In this document: positions 37,852 to 50,700 of the stretch, piece after piece
How the letters are laid out: each line of letters begins with the position of its first letter
Numbering within the stretch: position 1 is the stretch's first letter
Source: Sipunculus nudus
Taxonomy: Eukaryota; Annelida; Sipuncula; Golfingiida; Sipunculidae
Direction: 5' to 3'
DNA: 64,000 nucleotides
Assembly: GCA_026874595.1 (NCBI GenBank)
Contig: CM049317.1
Span: 48,322,401 to 48,386,400 of the forward strand
Notes under the pieces: model-generated
What the model was told of the DNA's origin: nothing
What the model saw: only the letters and a program-made list of their open reading frames with translations
Database searches by the model: none
Translations under genes and position numbers: made by a program

Positions 37852-38005
37852 AAAGTTATGATGAATATTTTCTTCTTTAATTTTGTTCAAACACATTGTT
37901 CTCACCTTAGTTGTTAAATGATCTGTGAAAATCTATTTCCAACCAAATAAGACCATAAAATGTTATTGTTTTGGAGATCCGTCGGGGCCGTGTCATTTTG
38001 TGTAA

Positions 38006-38340
38006 AGGGGTACCTTTGAACAAGATTATTGTTATTTACGGTAACTCCCGCATTTGCTTATCAGCGCCATCTTGTGTTCATTGAGTGAAACACAGAACGT
38101 TTGATTAAGCCATTAAACCTGGCGAATACCTTCATATATTCTCATACATTTGAGTGAATCGCCAACAGGAATACATAAAACTTCACTACGTTGAGTTGGA
38201 ATATGATTAAAGTTAACGTTTAATCAAAAATATATTTATCTTAAACTTCTAAATCGTTCAAAGTTTTAATACTAGATGGCGCTGATAAGCAAATGCGGGA
38301 GTTACCGTAATAAACAATAATCTTGTTCAAAGGCACCCCA
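38006..38340. mobile_element. MITE with 67-bp terminal inverted repeats
   Basis: The left arm 38006-38072 and right arm 38274-38340 are inverse copies with only a few mismatches (key stretch GGTAACTCCCGCATTTGCTT inverted as AAGCAAATGCGGGAGTTACC). Inside, CGTTTGATTAA (about 38098) and TTAATCAAAAA (about 38220) are also inverted, so almost the whole 335 bp could fold as a hairpin. The flanks allow a TA target duplication (GTA|AAGGGG and CCCAT|TAT), as in Tc1/mariner-related MITEs. It sits about 350 bp downstream of the arylsulfatase 1 stop codon. Confidence 0.85.
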
Positions 38341-38389
38341 TTATGTCGAGTTCAAACGACAACCAGCAATCTAAATTCGAGTATAAGAT

Positions 38390-38460
38390 TAAAACAGTAC
38401 CGGTTGATCTCAACTGTGTACCCATGGCGTGTCATCTTCCGATCTGACCATCTTAAAATT
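38390..38460 (+). repeat. 3' limit of the arylsulfatase duplication unit
   Basis: TACCGGTTGATCTC followed by a GTGTACCCATG-like stretch matches 51770-51800 downstream of copy 2, so the duplicated block reaches about 0.75 kb beyond the coding end in copy 1. Confidence 0.55.
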
Positions 38461-38654
38461 GGTCAGACTAAATATCCGATCATGATCTAACGCTTTGAAT
38501 TTAAAAAAAAAATAATAATAAGATGAAATAAATGTTCATTTTGATTCCCCGAGTACTTTAATTTGCATAATTCACTGTATTATATATAGAAAATAGTAGA
38601 TGAATTAAAAGTTAAAAAAAACCTGCAGAGTTTTGTTATTTGTGAATTAATTTT

Positions 38655-39285
38655 ATTATTTTAGCCCAGCTAACTAAGTCATCTGAGCTATAGTTATCCC
38701 CCTTTGTCCGGCGTCTGTCCGGCCGTCCGTTAACAGGGCATAAATCGTACCGTTAAACCTTAAAACTTCTAACTGTTCAGCCAAAGAGCTTTGAAAAGCT
38801 AAAATTAGGGACCTTTAGGCCGAAAACATAATTTTGAGCACCCTGACAATCGGCGGAGTACAAATGTATCCATTATGCCCTTTAATCAGTAAGGTGTAGG
38901 GAGAAAAACTAATTTTGAGCGCTAGGGAGTCAGAGGTGGCCATATTTTCAAATGGTGGATCCAGAAACGCAATTGTAATGTCTACTTGGACAACCAAAAT
39001 AAGGCCATTGTGACTATATTCTATGAGCCATGTGACAGAACATGAATTTAACATAGAATTAGTCAGATAGGCACAAACGGTAGCAGTTGGAGAAATTTCT
39101 AAACCAGGGGGGCCTGCAAAATCTTCTTTGAAACAAGAAAAGGTCACTGTGACCCATATTCTGTGAATATTTAGCATCAGATATGTTGGATGGACATAAA
39201 TGGTAGCAGTCGGACATAGAATACATGCATCACCTGTATGTCATATTCAGTTAAGCGTCATGGCCATTAGGCCACTTTTTTAAAT
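38655..39285 (-). repeat. Dispersed repeat, minus orientation, same family as 55567-56908
   Basis: The left end, TTTAGCCCAGCTAACT...CATCTGAGCTATAG followed by GTCCGGCCGTCCGTTAACAGGGC, is the complement of the right end of the 55.6-kb copy. The right end near 39250-39280 carries GCGTCATGGCCATTAGGCCACTT, the complement of that copy's left end. Internal blocks such as GTGACCCATATTCTGTGA repeat at 39150 and 39437. A further terminus (GAGCTTCATGGCCCATGGGC) is near 39725-39745. Confidence 0.65.
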
Positions 39286-39799
39286 TAATTTATTCAAATT
39301 AAATTAAAATTTGTGTCTTTTTTTGTATATATGACGACAAACAGATATTAAATATTATCAAAATCAGTGACTGAACATAGGGTCTGTTCCATGTTGACAT
39401 TGTTGATCGGTTATTTGGTCTTACCCAAAATAAGGTCAATGTGACCCATATTCTGTGAACATTTAGCATGCACCAGATATGTTGGATGAACATATATAGT
39501 AGCAGTTGGACATACACCATAACATCTGGGGAGCTCATGGTAAAAACTTCTAGAAATCCTAAATGAGTTTGCTGTATCCTATTATCTAAGGCCTATTGAA
39601 AAAACGCCTGATATAAGCGTCAGGATGTGATTCTATCCATTGTTCAAGGTTCCTTAACTATTTTTCAACAGATCATAACATTAATAAATAATACATGCAT
39701 CACCTGTATGTCAAATTCAGCTGAGCTTCATGGCCCATGGGCTACTTGTTTTTAAATTTATTTAAATTAATTTAAATTTGTTTCTCTTTTTATTTCAAA

Positions 39800-40120
39800 G
39801 ATAACAAATAGATATAAAATATTAGCAAAATCAGTGATGGAACATAGGGCCTGTTCCAAGTTGACAATGTTGATCGGTTGTTGGGTCTTACTCATCTCGG
39901 CATTTCCAAACCTGCTTCCTAGACAGTGTTGATCGATTATTGGGCCTGTCCCATCTGAAATTGGGTCTGAACCAATAACCGACATATAAAACATTATCAA
40001 CATCAATAAAAGAACAACGGGAAATGGGCCTGTCCAAGTTAACATTTTTGATCGGTTATCGGGGCTGGCCGATCCATCTTAAGATGGGCGGTCCAATAAC
40101 CGATGTCAGTTATTGGGTCA
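39800..40120. repeat. Cluster of inverted and direct TTGATCGGTTATTGGG motifs
   Basis: Variants of TGATCGGTTATTGGG occur at about 39400, 39870, 39930 and 40050, with the inverse CCAATAACCGA at 39970 and 40093, and a palindrome CCATCTTAAGATGG at 40074-40087. This looks like nested ends of a DNA-transposon family. It is non-coding. Confidence 0.5.
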
Positions 40121-40940
40121 GCCCCATCTTAAGGTCTTATGATCGCCAAAAAATCGTTAAATTGTCATTTTTGCGAAAAACCTTGACCTTTTAGGTGTTT
40201 GTTATAACTATCTTGTCACAAAAACACTTTTCTGGCGTTGTATTGTATCAATTACCGATGACCAGCCCCTTGGAGCAGTAAGCTCCGCCTACTTCTGTTT
40301 GACAATTCTTGAGATGTCATTACGTGATAAAATTTTGTCTATTTCACCATGACAAACTATTTAATTTTCATATTTTTGTATCGGAACCCATTCAGATAAA
40401 AAAAATAACGAAAATATACGACTATCACTTCTGCTGATTTTCCTGTTTCCATTGAAAACGAAATTACTCTCCACAAAGTTTTTGGCCATTTCTAAAAAAA
40501 ATCAACAGACTGCACGGGCTTCGGCGCAATATTTTTATCAAAAAAACACCAAATGTAAAGCTTTCAAACTTTTCATACAAGTGTGTTGACTTTTAATCTA
40601 AAATGCGTTTTTTTCCTGTTTTCGATATATGTTTTAGTTAAGCAGTTTTACAACATTTTAAATAAATATGCATTGTTGGCATCATATTTTTTTAAATTGA
40701 AAATCCAATAGGAAAATAAGACTATAAATATATAATCTAAATAAAACCTGGAGATATTTGTCTGTACTTCCCTGTGATATTATTATTATATACATTCCAT
40801 TTGCCAAATTTGAGATTTTTTGCTTTTAAAAAATATAAAATAAATTATTATATGATTGTGGCTAAAATTCATTTTAATATGGATTTTAAAGATAAATAAA
40901 ACCACAGTTGTTTAACGATCATAAGACCTTAAGATGGGCC
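40121..40940. mobile_element. Putative 820-bp element with 25-bp terminal inverted repeats
   Basis: CATCTTAAGGTCTTATGATC at the left (40125-40144) is mirrored by GATCATAAGACCTTAAGATG at the right (40917-40936); 24 of 25 positions match over 40121-40145 versus 40916-40940, and weaker inverse similarity continues outward into TATTGGG/CGGAATA. The inside is AT-rich with no ORF, so it is non-autonomous. An (AT)n(GA)n microsatellite abuts the right end. Confidence 0.7.
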
Positions 40941-40946
40941 GTATCG

Positions 40947-40949
<3 letters not shown>

Positions 40950-41020
<71 letters not shown>
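40950..41020. repeat. (AT)n(GA)n compound microsatellite
   Basis: About 33 bp of AT followed by about 37 bp of AG. Confidence 0.95.
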
Positions 41021-41021
<1 letters not shown>

Positions 41022-41660
41022 TTAGTGAAATCGTTGAAATCCATACTGTTATTTAGATGCAAATATTCATCATATGAAATGTTTCATATGATGCACCTGT
41101 TCATCGTATGAAATATTTCAGTTCATACATTTCCCAGTGAAGTTTCAAACAGTTCCACCAGAGACAGCCAGGGGGCGCAGGCATTGTTTGAAGTTCCCGA
41201 AGAAGCAACCATTACAAGCTGGTTCTCTGGTTCACAGGATTTTAAAAGGCATTTTGCCTCGCGGCATTTTAAACATGCATTTAGCTTAGAGGGTTTAGCA
41301 TGTTTAGCCCCATTTGTCACAAATTCAGCCTTTTGCCAGAAGTCAACGAAGTTTTATTCATAAGATTTGTTTAAAATAATTTTAATGTACGGTCATTTAT
41401 ATGAAATGTCATGTGAAAGTTTAATAAGGAGTTCGAATAGCAGTAATGAAGTTTTCTGTTCGCGCACAAACGCTTGAATCCTTATTTGTGGATGTGGTTT
41501 TATAGAGAAATGGACGAAACTGTGCAATACAGGAGTATATAGTCGTGCATTACATAATTCGTACGGAGATAGCATGTTTCACTAAAGATGTGTTAAATGC
41601 TCTGTCGCTTTCTACCCATTTCAACCTATAATAAAAATTCAAGCAACAGTGGTTCGCGTT
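41021..41660. other. No gene seen
   Basis: Contains a short palindrome-like TCATATGAAATGTTTCATATGA near 41069-41090. The minus ORF at 41123-41320 has no recognisable motif. Confidence 0.4.
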
Positions 41661-41661
41661 T

Positions 41662-41662
41662 T

Positions 41663-41709
<47 letters not shown>

Positions 41710-41711
41710 AG
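41662..41711. repeat. (GA)n microsatellite
   Basis: GA run of about 50 bp with two A interruptions. Confidence 0.95.
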
Positions 41712-41977
41712 AATATGAATAACCGAAAAGTCGGTTTTCTGCCGATGGGAATCGAACTTGACCTTATGATTTGCCACAGAACTAAAACAAATTCCCCCAT
41801 CCCTATGTGTATTTGCACGTTTTATATAAAACCAGCGAAGAGACGTCACAGTGCGTTCGCTGGTTCGCTGGTTATGATTCCGATCGGTGGTGTACCAACT
41901 TTTCTGTGTATTCATATTCCATTCCTCCAGTATATATGTATTTATTTATGTATATATGTTTATATAATATATGTATA

Positions 41978-41980
<3 letters not shown>

Positions 41981-42016
<36 letters not shown>
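41981..42016. repeat. (AT)n microsatellite
   Basis: AT run of about 36 bp at the left boundary of the dispersed repeat at 42017. Confidence 0.9.
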
Positions 42017-42020
<4 letters not shown>

Positions 42021-42535
42021 GAACTGCATTTATTCTGCCTCAGTGATAAAAATAAATTAGTAAGTAAATATATGCTTACATATATGTTATCAGGACTCAC
42101 AGATATTAATAACACCTTTGCCCATTGTAATATGTGTCACATTTTTGACAGTAGAAAACCTGGTACAATCTATGTGAATGGATGACAGGCACAAGACAGG
42201 GGCAGATTCAGGATTTAAGAAAAGGGGTGTCTAACCTAGGAGGACCAATGGCAAAGCCTAAAACAAGTTCCCAAGGTCCGGAAAAGGGGGTGTCAGAACC
42301 ACTAAAAATTTAGTCTGAACCCCTTAAAACAGGTGCGGCGGCTGTAATTTGGGGCGGACCGGACCCCCTTAACACCACACCCCACCCCCGAATCCGCTTT
42401 TGCAAGTTTAAGGTACGGTCAGATCTATAATTTTTTCCTCATCCGCACCAGCTTCTCATCATTTCATCAAACTTCGTAATACTCTATTCAGTTTAAATCC
42501 AGTGGTATACAATAAAGTATCTAGATCTTCGGCGG
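42017..42535 (+). repeat. Dispersed repeat interrupted by a MITE-like insert
   Basis: Same family as 25651-26035 but broken at about 42197 by a 206-bp insert and resuming at about 42403 with AAGTTTAAGGTACGGTCAGA. Confidence 0.8.
42197..42402 (+). mobile_element. 206-bp non-autonomous insert (hAT-like ends) nested in a repeat
   Basis: Begins CAGGGGCAGATTCAGGATTT and ends with CCCCGAATCCGCTTTTG, which are imperfect inverse ends. It holds GGTGCGGCGGCTG and pairs of CCCCTT/AAGGGG. A diverged copy in the opposite orientation lies at 45215-45410. The CAGGGGCGGAT-type terminus is typical of hAT-derived MITEs; the target duplication is unclear (CAAG on both sides). Confidence 0.7.
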
Positions 42536-43430
42536 TTCTCGATTTCTATTACTTTGAAATAAATCGAATTTTAGAGTGCTTTGAGTCCCACCAAATATAA
42601 CATTACATAACAAATCTGTATTTTCTGCCGGTTTTAAAAAAAGTACAATATTAACCAAAGGCAATTAATTATCGAAGCATAAATCCTACGTCTTTGACAA
42701 GCCCATCAGTACCGATGTACGTGCCACTGTCGATTCCTTGCCGCCGTCCTCCACCAGTCGCAGAAACAGACTGACATCAATGTTACTTTCTAAATGCAGA
42801 GATTAAAGGATTGAATATTTGGTTTTGGAAAGTTTCTGGCTGGTTGGCTATCAGTTTTTTCAAAAACCTTCGAAGTAGAGGTCAAGATGCTGACCAGACG
42901 GTAGTTTTGCTTTAAAATTTGCTTGCGACATTTGTTTATTTCATCAAGTTTAGAAAGACACTGCTTGTAATGAAGTTGTTAAAAAATATAAAAATAGTAA
43001 GTGGAATATGCAAAATAGGATTTGGAATCTTAAAGCCTTAGCAGATGGTTCTTCATAGCCAGTGACCTTCTTAGGGTCCACGTTGCTAATAGTTTCAAAC
43101 ATGCAATTATAAGTAACATATGAGAACATAAAATCATTACACAATGTAAAATAAGTTTCAATTACAGATGTACTCTGGTGGTAAATAAAATGTGAAACTG
43201 ACTAATCTATAAAATTTTTGACATCATAATCATATTCAGGTACACTACAATCTGCTCCAATATAGGCAGCTTTATTAATATAAAAACTAATCATAATGTC
43301 AGATACACCTTCAGGTTCAGTTACAACAAGATGATTATGTTCAATCATGAGCACCTATGCACAGGCAACTCCTTTGCTGGTCATAAAAGGTTTGATTTTA
43401 GGCCAAACTGCATTCTGGGGCACATGTACA
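42536..43430. other. No gene seen
   Basis: Spacer between the two arylsulfatase duplication units. The ORF at 42950-43144 (minus) is hydrophobic at its C-terminus but shows no family resemblance. Confidence 0.4.
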
Positions 43431-43439
43431 CTGCCCTGC

Positions 43440-43688
43440 TTGGCGAAGCAACCAGACATGCTTGTAAGCACTGAACCGTGAGGTCACGACATTGCCTGCC
43501 ATAACTGCACAAACAACCTCTTGACGTACCGAGCATCTGACGTCACGACTTATTCATCACGAGACGGAGCTAATAAAAGTGTGTATGCGTGAACAGAGGG
43601 ACAAGAGATAGTATGACAGATCCGCACCGGAGTTGTGTTATAGCTTATCACCAGTACATACTGTGCAGTGTGCCTGCCTCAGACCATC
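43440..43688 (+). promoter_or_regulatory. Promoter and 5' UTR of arylsulfatase copy 2
   Basis: CRE/ATF palindrome TGACGTCA at 43538-43545 and TATA-like CTAATAAAAG at 43570-43579, at the same mutual spacing as in copy 1. The 5' UTR is longer than in copy 1, by about 20 bp around 43645-43675. The palindrome is intact in both copies although neighbouring bases differ, which suggests selection. Confidence 0.6.
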
Positions 43689-45712
43689 ATGGTATATCAG
43701 CTTTGTCTTGCACTGTGCCTAATCGCAGGTAAGTTTTGTTTTACTTTATCTTACATTAATGTCCTTGATTAAGCTAAACTTTAACGCTTAATAATAACCA
43801 ATATTTTTTGGATCGAGCCTCTGGCCGTCTGAACATCAATGTTTAATTTGATTACATGTGGTTCAAACCGTTCCAGTTTGACCTGAAGCGTAAATATACT
43901 ATTTTGCAACCACCATGTCTTATTTATTTGATTCCACTTGCCTGTGACCCTCCACCATTTGATAGGACCGCCTTTATTTATACATGAGCAAGAAGGTACC
44001 TTAGAGACGGATATAACGACATGAAAAGATGTAACGAGTGCGGTAAAAAGCCGTATTTTCTGAACCAGTGCCGGGCCTTAAAGAGTACCGATACAAGAGG
44101 GCAGGGGTCTTTTTGTGGGAGGGGGAATTAATTATCCATTTTTAAGTTAGTTTTAATTTTATCAGGGAAGACGTTGCCTTTCAATCATTCAGAAGAGTAT
44201 TTTCTGTTTTACAAACCTATACGAATTCTAATTTACATTGGTAGTCTTGACCGTTTGCCTTTTGAGGAGAAGCAGTAAAAGTATAGTAATGTATCTTAAT
44301 TATTTACGAATTTCCTTTTTAGGTGTTACCATGGCGACGCCGCCAAATATCGTGTTCATGATGGCGGATGACCTCGGATTCGGAGATGTTGGTTTTCGTG
44401 ATCCCTCCATCTTCACACCAAATATTGACGAGATCTCAAGTGAGGGAGTCCGGTTTGAACAACACTATGTCCTCCCTACGTGTGGCCCGAGTAGGGCCAG
44501 TTTTCTCACCGGGAGATACCAGGTCAGTCTTACATGGTTAATCTTTCATCACCTGTTAATCATTAATAACGCTGAACGGACCATGAGAGACATAAATTCA
44601 TATGAAACCCATGAGTAACAATCTTAAGCTGAAACCCATTAGCGCATATATGCTTAAAAACGTGAAATAAATCACTCTCATTATATTTTGTAATCGAGTA
44701 AAGCCCATGTGTCCCTCAGCGTGATACATGCGTCTGTGCGTAATAATATTGCGGAAGACCCACCAGATGATATATGTATGCACAACTGGTAAATTTACTC
44801 AGTTTACGAAAATACCAATATATATATACATATTAGCTGATAAACCTAGCTGGTAACCGAGCTTTATATCGAGGTTAGGGGATGTATTAAATGAGATGAT
44901 AAATGTTGGCTCAATTGTTTTATTCTCATTAAGTTATGTAAAAATAGTTTACACTCATTTTGTGGCAATGTCCTCGTGGCAAGAAATTCATACATCGGTA
45001 TGTTTACCATGAATACCTGGAAAGTAATAATGTTTACATTTGCGAACCGGAATGGGCATTAAAATTTTCGAAGATCTTTGATTGGTTACATATATTATTA
45101 TTATTGTTAGAAGTATTGTTTGATGTAAGGAAGATATGAAAGATGAATTAAATGCATGTTTTAAGGCAAAGAAGCTGTTCCTAAAGAAAGAAACGAGAAT
45201 ATGCATATATTGTCAGTAGCAGAAGCCGATCCAAAGGGGTCCAGGCTGTCCGGAGGCCCCCCTATCCCTTTCAGCCGCCGCAATCTTTAAGGGTTTTACG
45301 GTCTGTCCAACCTCTCTTTTCGAACCTTTGGACTTTTCATTAGGTTTTATCATTAATCCTCCTGGATTTGACCCCTCCTTTTCCTAAATCGAGTCACATG
45401 TTTTTCACATTTACTGACCATGCTAGTGGGCCAGTGACGGGCAATTTGTTAGGCAAAACATGCTTAAATCTGTCACTGACAGCAGGGGTTATTAATTTGC
45501 ACAATAGACCTTAACCCTGCGATTGTGTCACACGCCTGCATTTGATATGTAGATCACCAAGCGATCACTGAGGCATTCCGGTCTTTGCCGAAGGTAGTAC
45601 GCCTGTTTTCGCAATTTTAAAACCACGCAAAATTACCCAAATTATGTGTACATTTAATATTATTAAATCGCATATCACCAAGGTTACTGCGAGAACATGA
45701 ACCTTTAAAATG

Positions 45713-45783
<71 letters not shown>

Positions 45784-45855
45784 CATGGGTTGAAGTAATG
45801 TTTCACGCATATATTTTCAACTATATTCTCATAAATAAATAAATATTTATGTATT

Positions 45856-45889
<34 letters not shown>

Positions 45890-46960
45890 CGTATATATAT
45901 AATGTATATGCAATATATATACAATGTAAGTATACATATAGATATATATTTATATATATATCTTGTTTCATATTTCACGAAAAGATATCTTATATATATA
46001 TCTTATGATATATGATTTATATCTTAAATATATATATATATTTATAAAGTTTGTACAGTATATGTATCTTATAATGTATATACAGTAGGCCTACATACAT
46101 TATATGTATGTATATATATTATAATTTAGACCTCTAACGGGATGTACTCAAATCTGGAAAAGACCATGCCGGCTGGACTAACGCGAGATCTCCCGTTACT
46201 TCCGGAGAAGTTAAAAGAGGCGGGTTACGCCACCCATCTTGTCGGGAAATGGCACATGGGACATCATCGGTCAGAATACCTGCCGGCAAGTAGAGGCTTC
46301 GACAGTTTCCTGGGTGAGTTTGAGCTCCATTTTTTATTAAAATTTGCCTTTGATAGACGAAGATACAGCTAGAATAAGGACCCGAACTACACTTCCCCAT
46401 ACCTGCATCTTTTATTGGATATATTTTATTTGAATCAGGTCAAACTGTATTCAAGGAGACATTCAACAACAAAAACCCTTAAACACCCTAAAATAGTATA
46501 CATTAAATATTTTACAAAATAATTAAATATAATTCCTCAAACTAATTTTCAAATAATTTGCAATTCACATATTAATGTTTTATAATTGATTTATATTATA
46601 ATAATAAATAATTCATTAACGTGACCGACTGAATCTTTGTTTTTAATTTTTCCAGGGATTTTACCAGGCGCTTCTGGACATTTTACCCACAGATCTTGTG
46701 CTCAGATCGAGGGTGAGTCGGTCTGCGCTAACTCCATGTACGTGAACGCCACTCCCACTCACCAGTACTCCTGGGTGTATTCTACGGACGTTTACGGACA
46801 GACAGCCGTGGATCTAATCCGGACACACGGACAAACAAACAACCAGAAGGTACCATGTTTCATTAGTTTATTACATTCGCGCGCCATATTCGTAGGCCTA
46901 ATTTATTCCCATGTAAGTCACGTTTACCTCATTTTTTTATTTTGAACATATATCAGACTG

Positions 46961-47017
<57 letters not shown>

Positions 47018-47740
47018 ATATATATATATATATTTTCTAGTATATATACTAGTATATATTTAAAAACCCTTATTACTTTCATTTTACTGTTCAGCTAAAA
47101 TGCGCAAACGTTTAAGGTGTTCAATAAAGCGCAAACGTTTAAGATGTTCAATAAAGCGCAAACGTTTAAGGTGTTCAATAAAGCGCAAACGTTTAAGGTG
47201 TTCAATAACGCGAAAACGTTTAAGGTGTTCAATAAAGCGCAAACGTTTAAGGTGTTCAATAACGCGAAAACGTTTAAGGTGTTCAATAAAGCGAAAACGT
47301 TTAAGGTGTTCAATAAGGCGAAAACGTTTAAGGTGTTCAATAAAGCGCAAACGTTAAAGGTGTTCAATAAAGCGCAAACGTTTAAGGTGTTCAATAAAGC
47401 GAAAATGTTTAAAGTTTAAAATATATTGTTGGATAGGCCTAAATTACTATTTAGTGTATATCACATAAAAAATGCCTTCACATTTAGATTTAGAATTGTA
47501 ACATAATATCTGGCAGTAAGGCGGGTTTAAACCTCACTTCCCCCCGGATCTCCCCATGATATAATATTACATTTATTTCAGCCGATGAACGTATATTAGT
47601 GTGATTTCTTTAGCATTACTACTTTTCTATCTCTTTGTAGTGAGATATTATATATATATATATATACAATTAATATGTATGAATTTGTATATATATATAC
47701 ATGTATGTTTATATACATAACACACACACACACATATATA

Positions 47741-47778
<38 letters not shown>

Positions 47779-50700
47779 GACAATTTATTTTAAATCACAT
47801 AAAAAGCTGTCTTCACATTTAGATTTAGAATTATAATACAATTTCTGTCAGTAAGGGGGTTTAAACCTCCTACCCCCCGGATCTGCACTTGATATATAAT
47901 ATAACATTTATTTCAGCCGATCTTCCTGTACCTCGCCTTCACCGCCCCTCACACTCCGCTAGAGACACCAGAAGGCACCACTGACAGATACAGTGACGTC
48001 ACAGATGAAAACCGGCGCATATACAAAGGTTAGTCTTGATGAAAAAAAAAATATCAATTTGTCAATAATGCCTTAAATGTGAAGAACGTTTCTGTATAGT
48101 AAGACTCTCATTGGTTGGCTCATTAATAAGTAAAAAAGACTAGATGAAGTCATAAGATTCTTATTGCAACTAAACATACAAAAATGAAAGGTAAAAGTGT
48201 TTCTTACCATGTAACCACTTTACTCTTGGCTGTCATCTTCTTGTTGGAATGACGGAGTTGACAAATTGCCAATTTTTTTTCCATTTAAGCGCGATTTTAA
48301 GAGCATAGGAATGTTTATCATGGATTTTAATGAGCCGCCCAATGAGAGCGCCGCCGATCTGTCGGAAGCTGCTCGGGCCTTGTCGACGGGAATGGTTGGG
48401 AAGACAGGTACACAGCGCTCCGCAGTGCTTGATTGAACAGCTAATTATACGCGTCTAGGGACCGTAACGCGAGATAGTTCCGTGTCAGACGAAACCATTT
48501 GGGTCAATTTTATGTGCATACAAGAGATAAATCCGTGCAACTCCTTCGGTAGGTTGGGAATGAATAATTTATACTGCAGGTCGTCCTTCGACAGTCGTAT
48601 TTTACCGTTGTCTAAATATTACTATGAGTAGTATTAGGCTATATAAGGCCATTTAGACTTGTTTTAATGGTGATTTCAAGGGCCTATGGTTAGATATAAC
48701 AAAACAAAGTCGTAACGATTCATTGATGCACTGAGAAAACGCGCGAAAAAAGGTTAAAGAGGTAAATGCTTAAAGAGTTAACAAAATAAATAACGGTATA
48801 GTTTCAGCCAACATTATATTCAGCAAGTCTTTACAAACTACAGCAACCTCAGCATTCAGTCATGAGGAAATGAATTAATATTATAGTTATGAAATTGGAT
48901 TTACTGTTAAAGCGGTAATCGCTCGTCTTTCTATTGATATTAAACCTTGGTGTTATGTCAATAAACGTGTGTTTTATTCAAAGTTTTGACCAGTTTGCCT
49001 GATATCTAACTGGAATTATATAATCTCATTCAAAACTATGTTACGTAATTCTTAACCAAATAGGTCTGTAAAAAGATTCATAATGAATACCATTAAATAC
49101 ATATTATGGGAACGATGAAATTATTTATTTCAGCCATGGTGACCGAATTAGACAAATGGCTCGGCCTCATAAAAGAGGAATTGGAAAACCAGAACATGTG
49201 GCAAAACACCGTACTCGTCTTCACCTCAGGTAAGTACCCATTCATTTGACATGTCACACGCTGTCCAGGTACAGTCATCACACGCCACACCCTATTCAAG
49301 TACTGTCGTCAAACGCTACATACTGAAGCAGCCTGCAGCACTCTAGTCACACGACATAGATTAATAATTCCATTTTCTTATTGTCTCAGCACGTAAGCTT
49401 CACTGGTTATTTTAAAATATAATACATTCCTGTTAACGCGATCCACTCGAATTAACGACCATTTTGCACTGTACTGTTTATTTATAGATACTGGAAGTCC
49501 CATTAAAATACCCCTTCCCTTTGACGACTACTTTTCTCGGTTATTTTGTTAATACAGTGAAGTCCCGTCAGAACGACCAACCCGCTATAACGACATTGTG
49601 TTCATCCCAGCATTATAAATTACGATATAATAAAAGCATAAATATGAACAAATAACTGCTAAGTTAAACTGACAGTTTTAAACATAGATCATCATTATCA
49701 GACACGACCATAAACACCGTCTCTTATCGTTGTTTCACTTCTGATAAACGGGTTTTTGTTTCGTTACAGACAACGGGGGTCACTCAAACAATGGTGCCAC
49801 TAATTGGCCTCTGCGGGGCGAGAAAGGTTTCTTTTATGAAGGCGGGGTTAGGGCAGTGTCTTTTGTAGCAAGCCCCCTAATCAACAAGCCACAGAGAACG
49901 TCCGCGGCCTTCATGCATATCACCGACTGGTTCCCTACCTTTCTCAGCCTCGCTGGTGCCTCATCCGTAACTACAGACGGTCACGACCAATGGGCGGCAA
50001 TCAGGTGTGTATAATAATACATGTTACAAACACAAATGATCTCGCAAGCCGCTTGTTTTACATAATAAGTGTAATTGATACCATGATTGCATATAAGGGC
50101 CACTAAGTTTCATTTGCTGATCTGTTGTTTGATAGAAAACAAAATACTTTTGCATTCGTTCCTTTCGGCTGCAAACTTTCTAGCTTTAAAATAGATTGTT
50201 TCCTAAGTACTGTTCCCTTTATATGTGATACAATGTTACCTAAACATTAGAATAAGAAGAGCATGTGTTTAATTCGTTTCTACAACCCTAACTCTATAAA
50301 TTATGCATCTACAGTGCCATCATTATTGACACTGATGGTGGTATCACTTAACCTTTGTCACGCTATTCCTCTGTGGCCATGTCTTTGTCTTTAACTATCG
50401 GGAACGATGCCAAGTGTGCCCTAAAGGGGGTCATTTCTAATATATCCTGAGAGTTTTTACTTTGCGCTGTAGGGCTATTACAGTGACATCGATCTATTAA
50501 AAAATCCGCGAAATACACATTAACGGATAATTTGCATATATTTTTTATGCTCTTTCTATTTTTTTAAGTCTGAATGCCAGCTCACCAAGGACGTGGGCCC
50601 TGCTTGGTCTTTACCCGTCAGGCTCTCTGTCAGTGGCTGACAGTTCAGACAGATGTAACAACAGTCTACAGGCAGCATACAGATCCGGCGACTATAAAGT

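Noticed and set aside
47084-47419. Four low-complexity ORFs on both strands (KRLRCSIKR, NTLNVCALL and similar)
   Set aside because: They arise from a 27-bp tandem repeat, which keeps frames open by arithmetic; the array sits in an intron.
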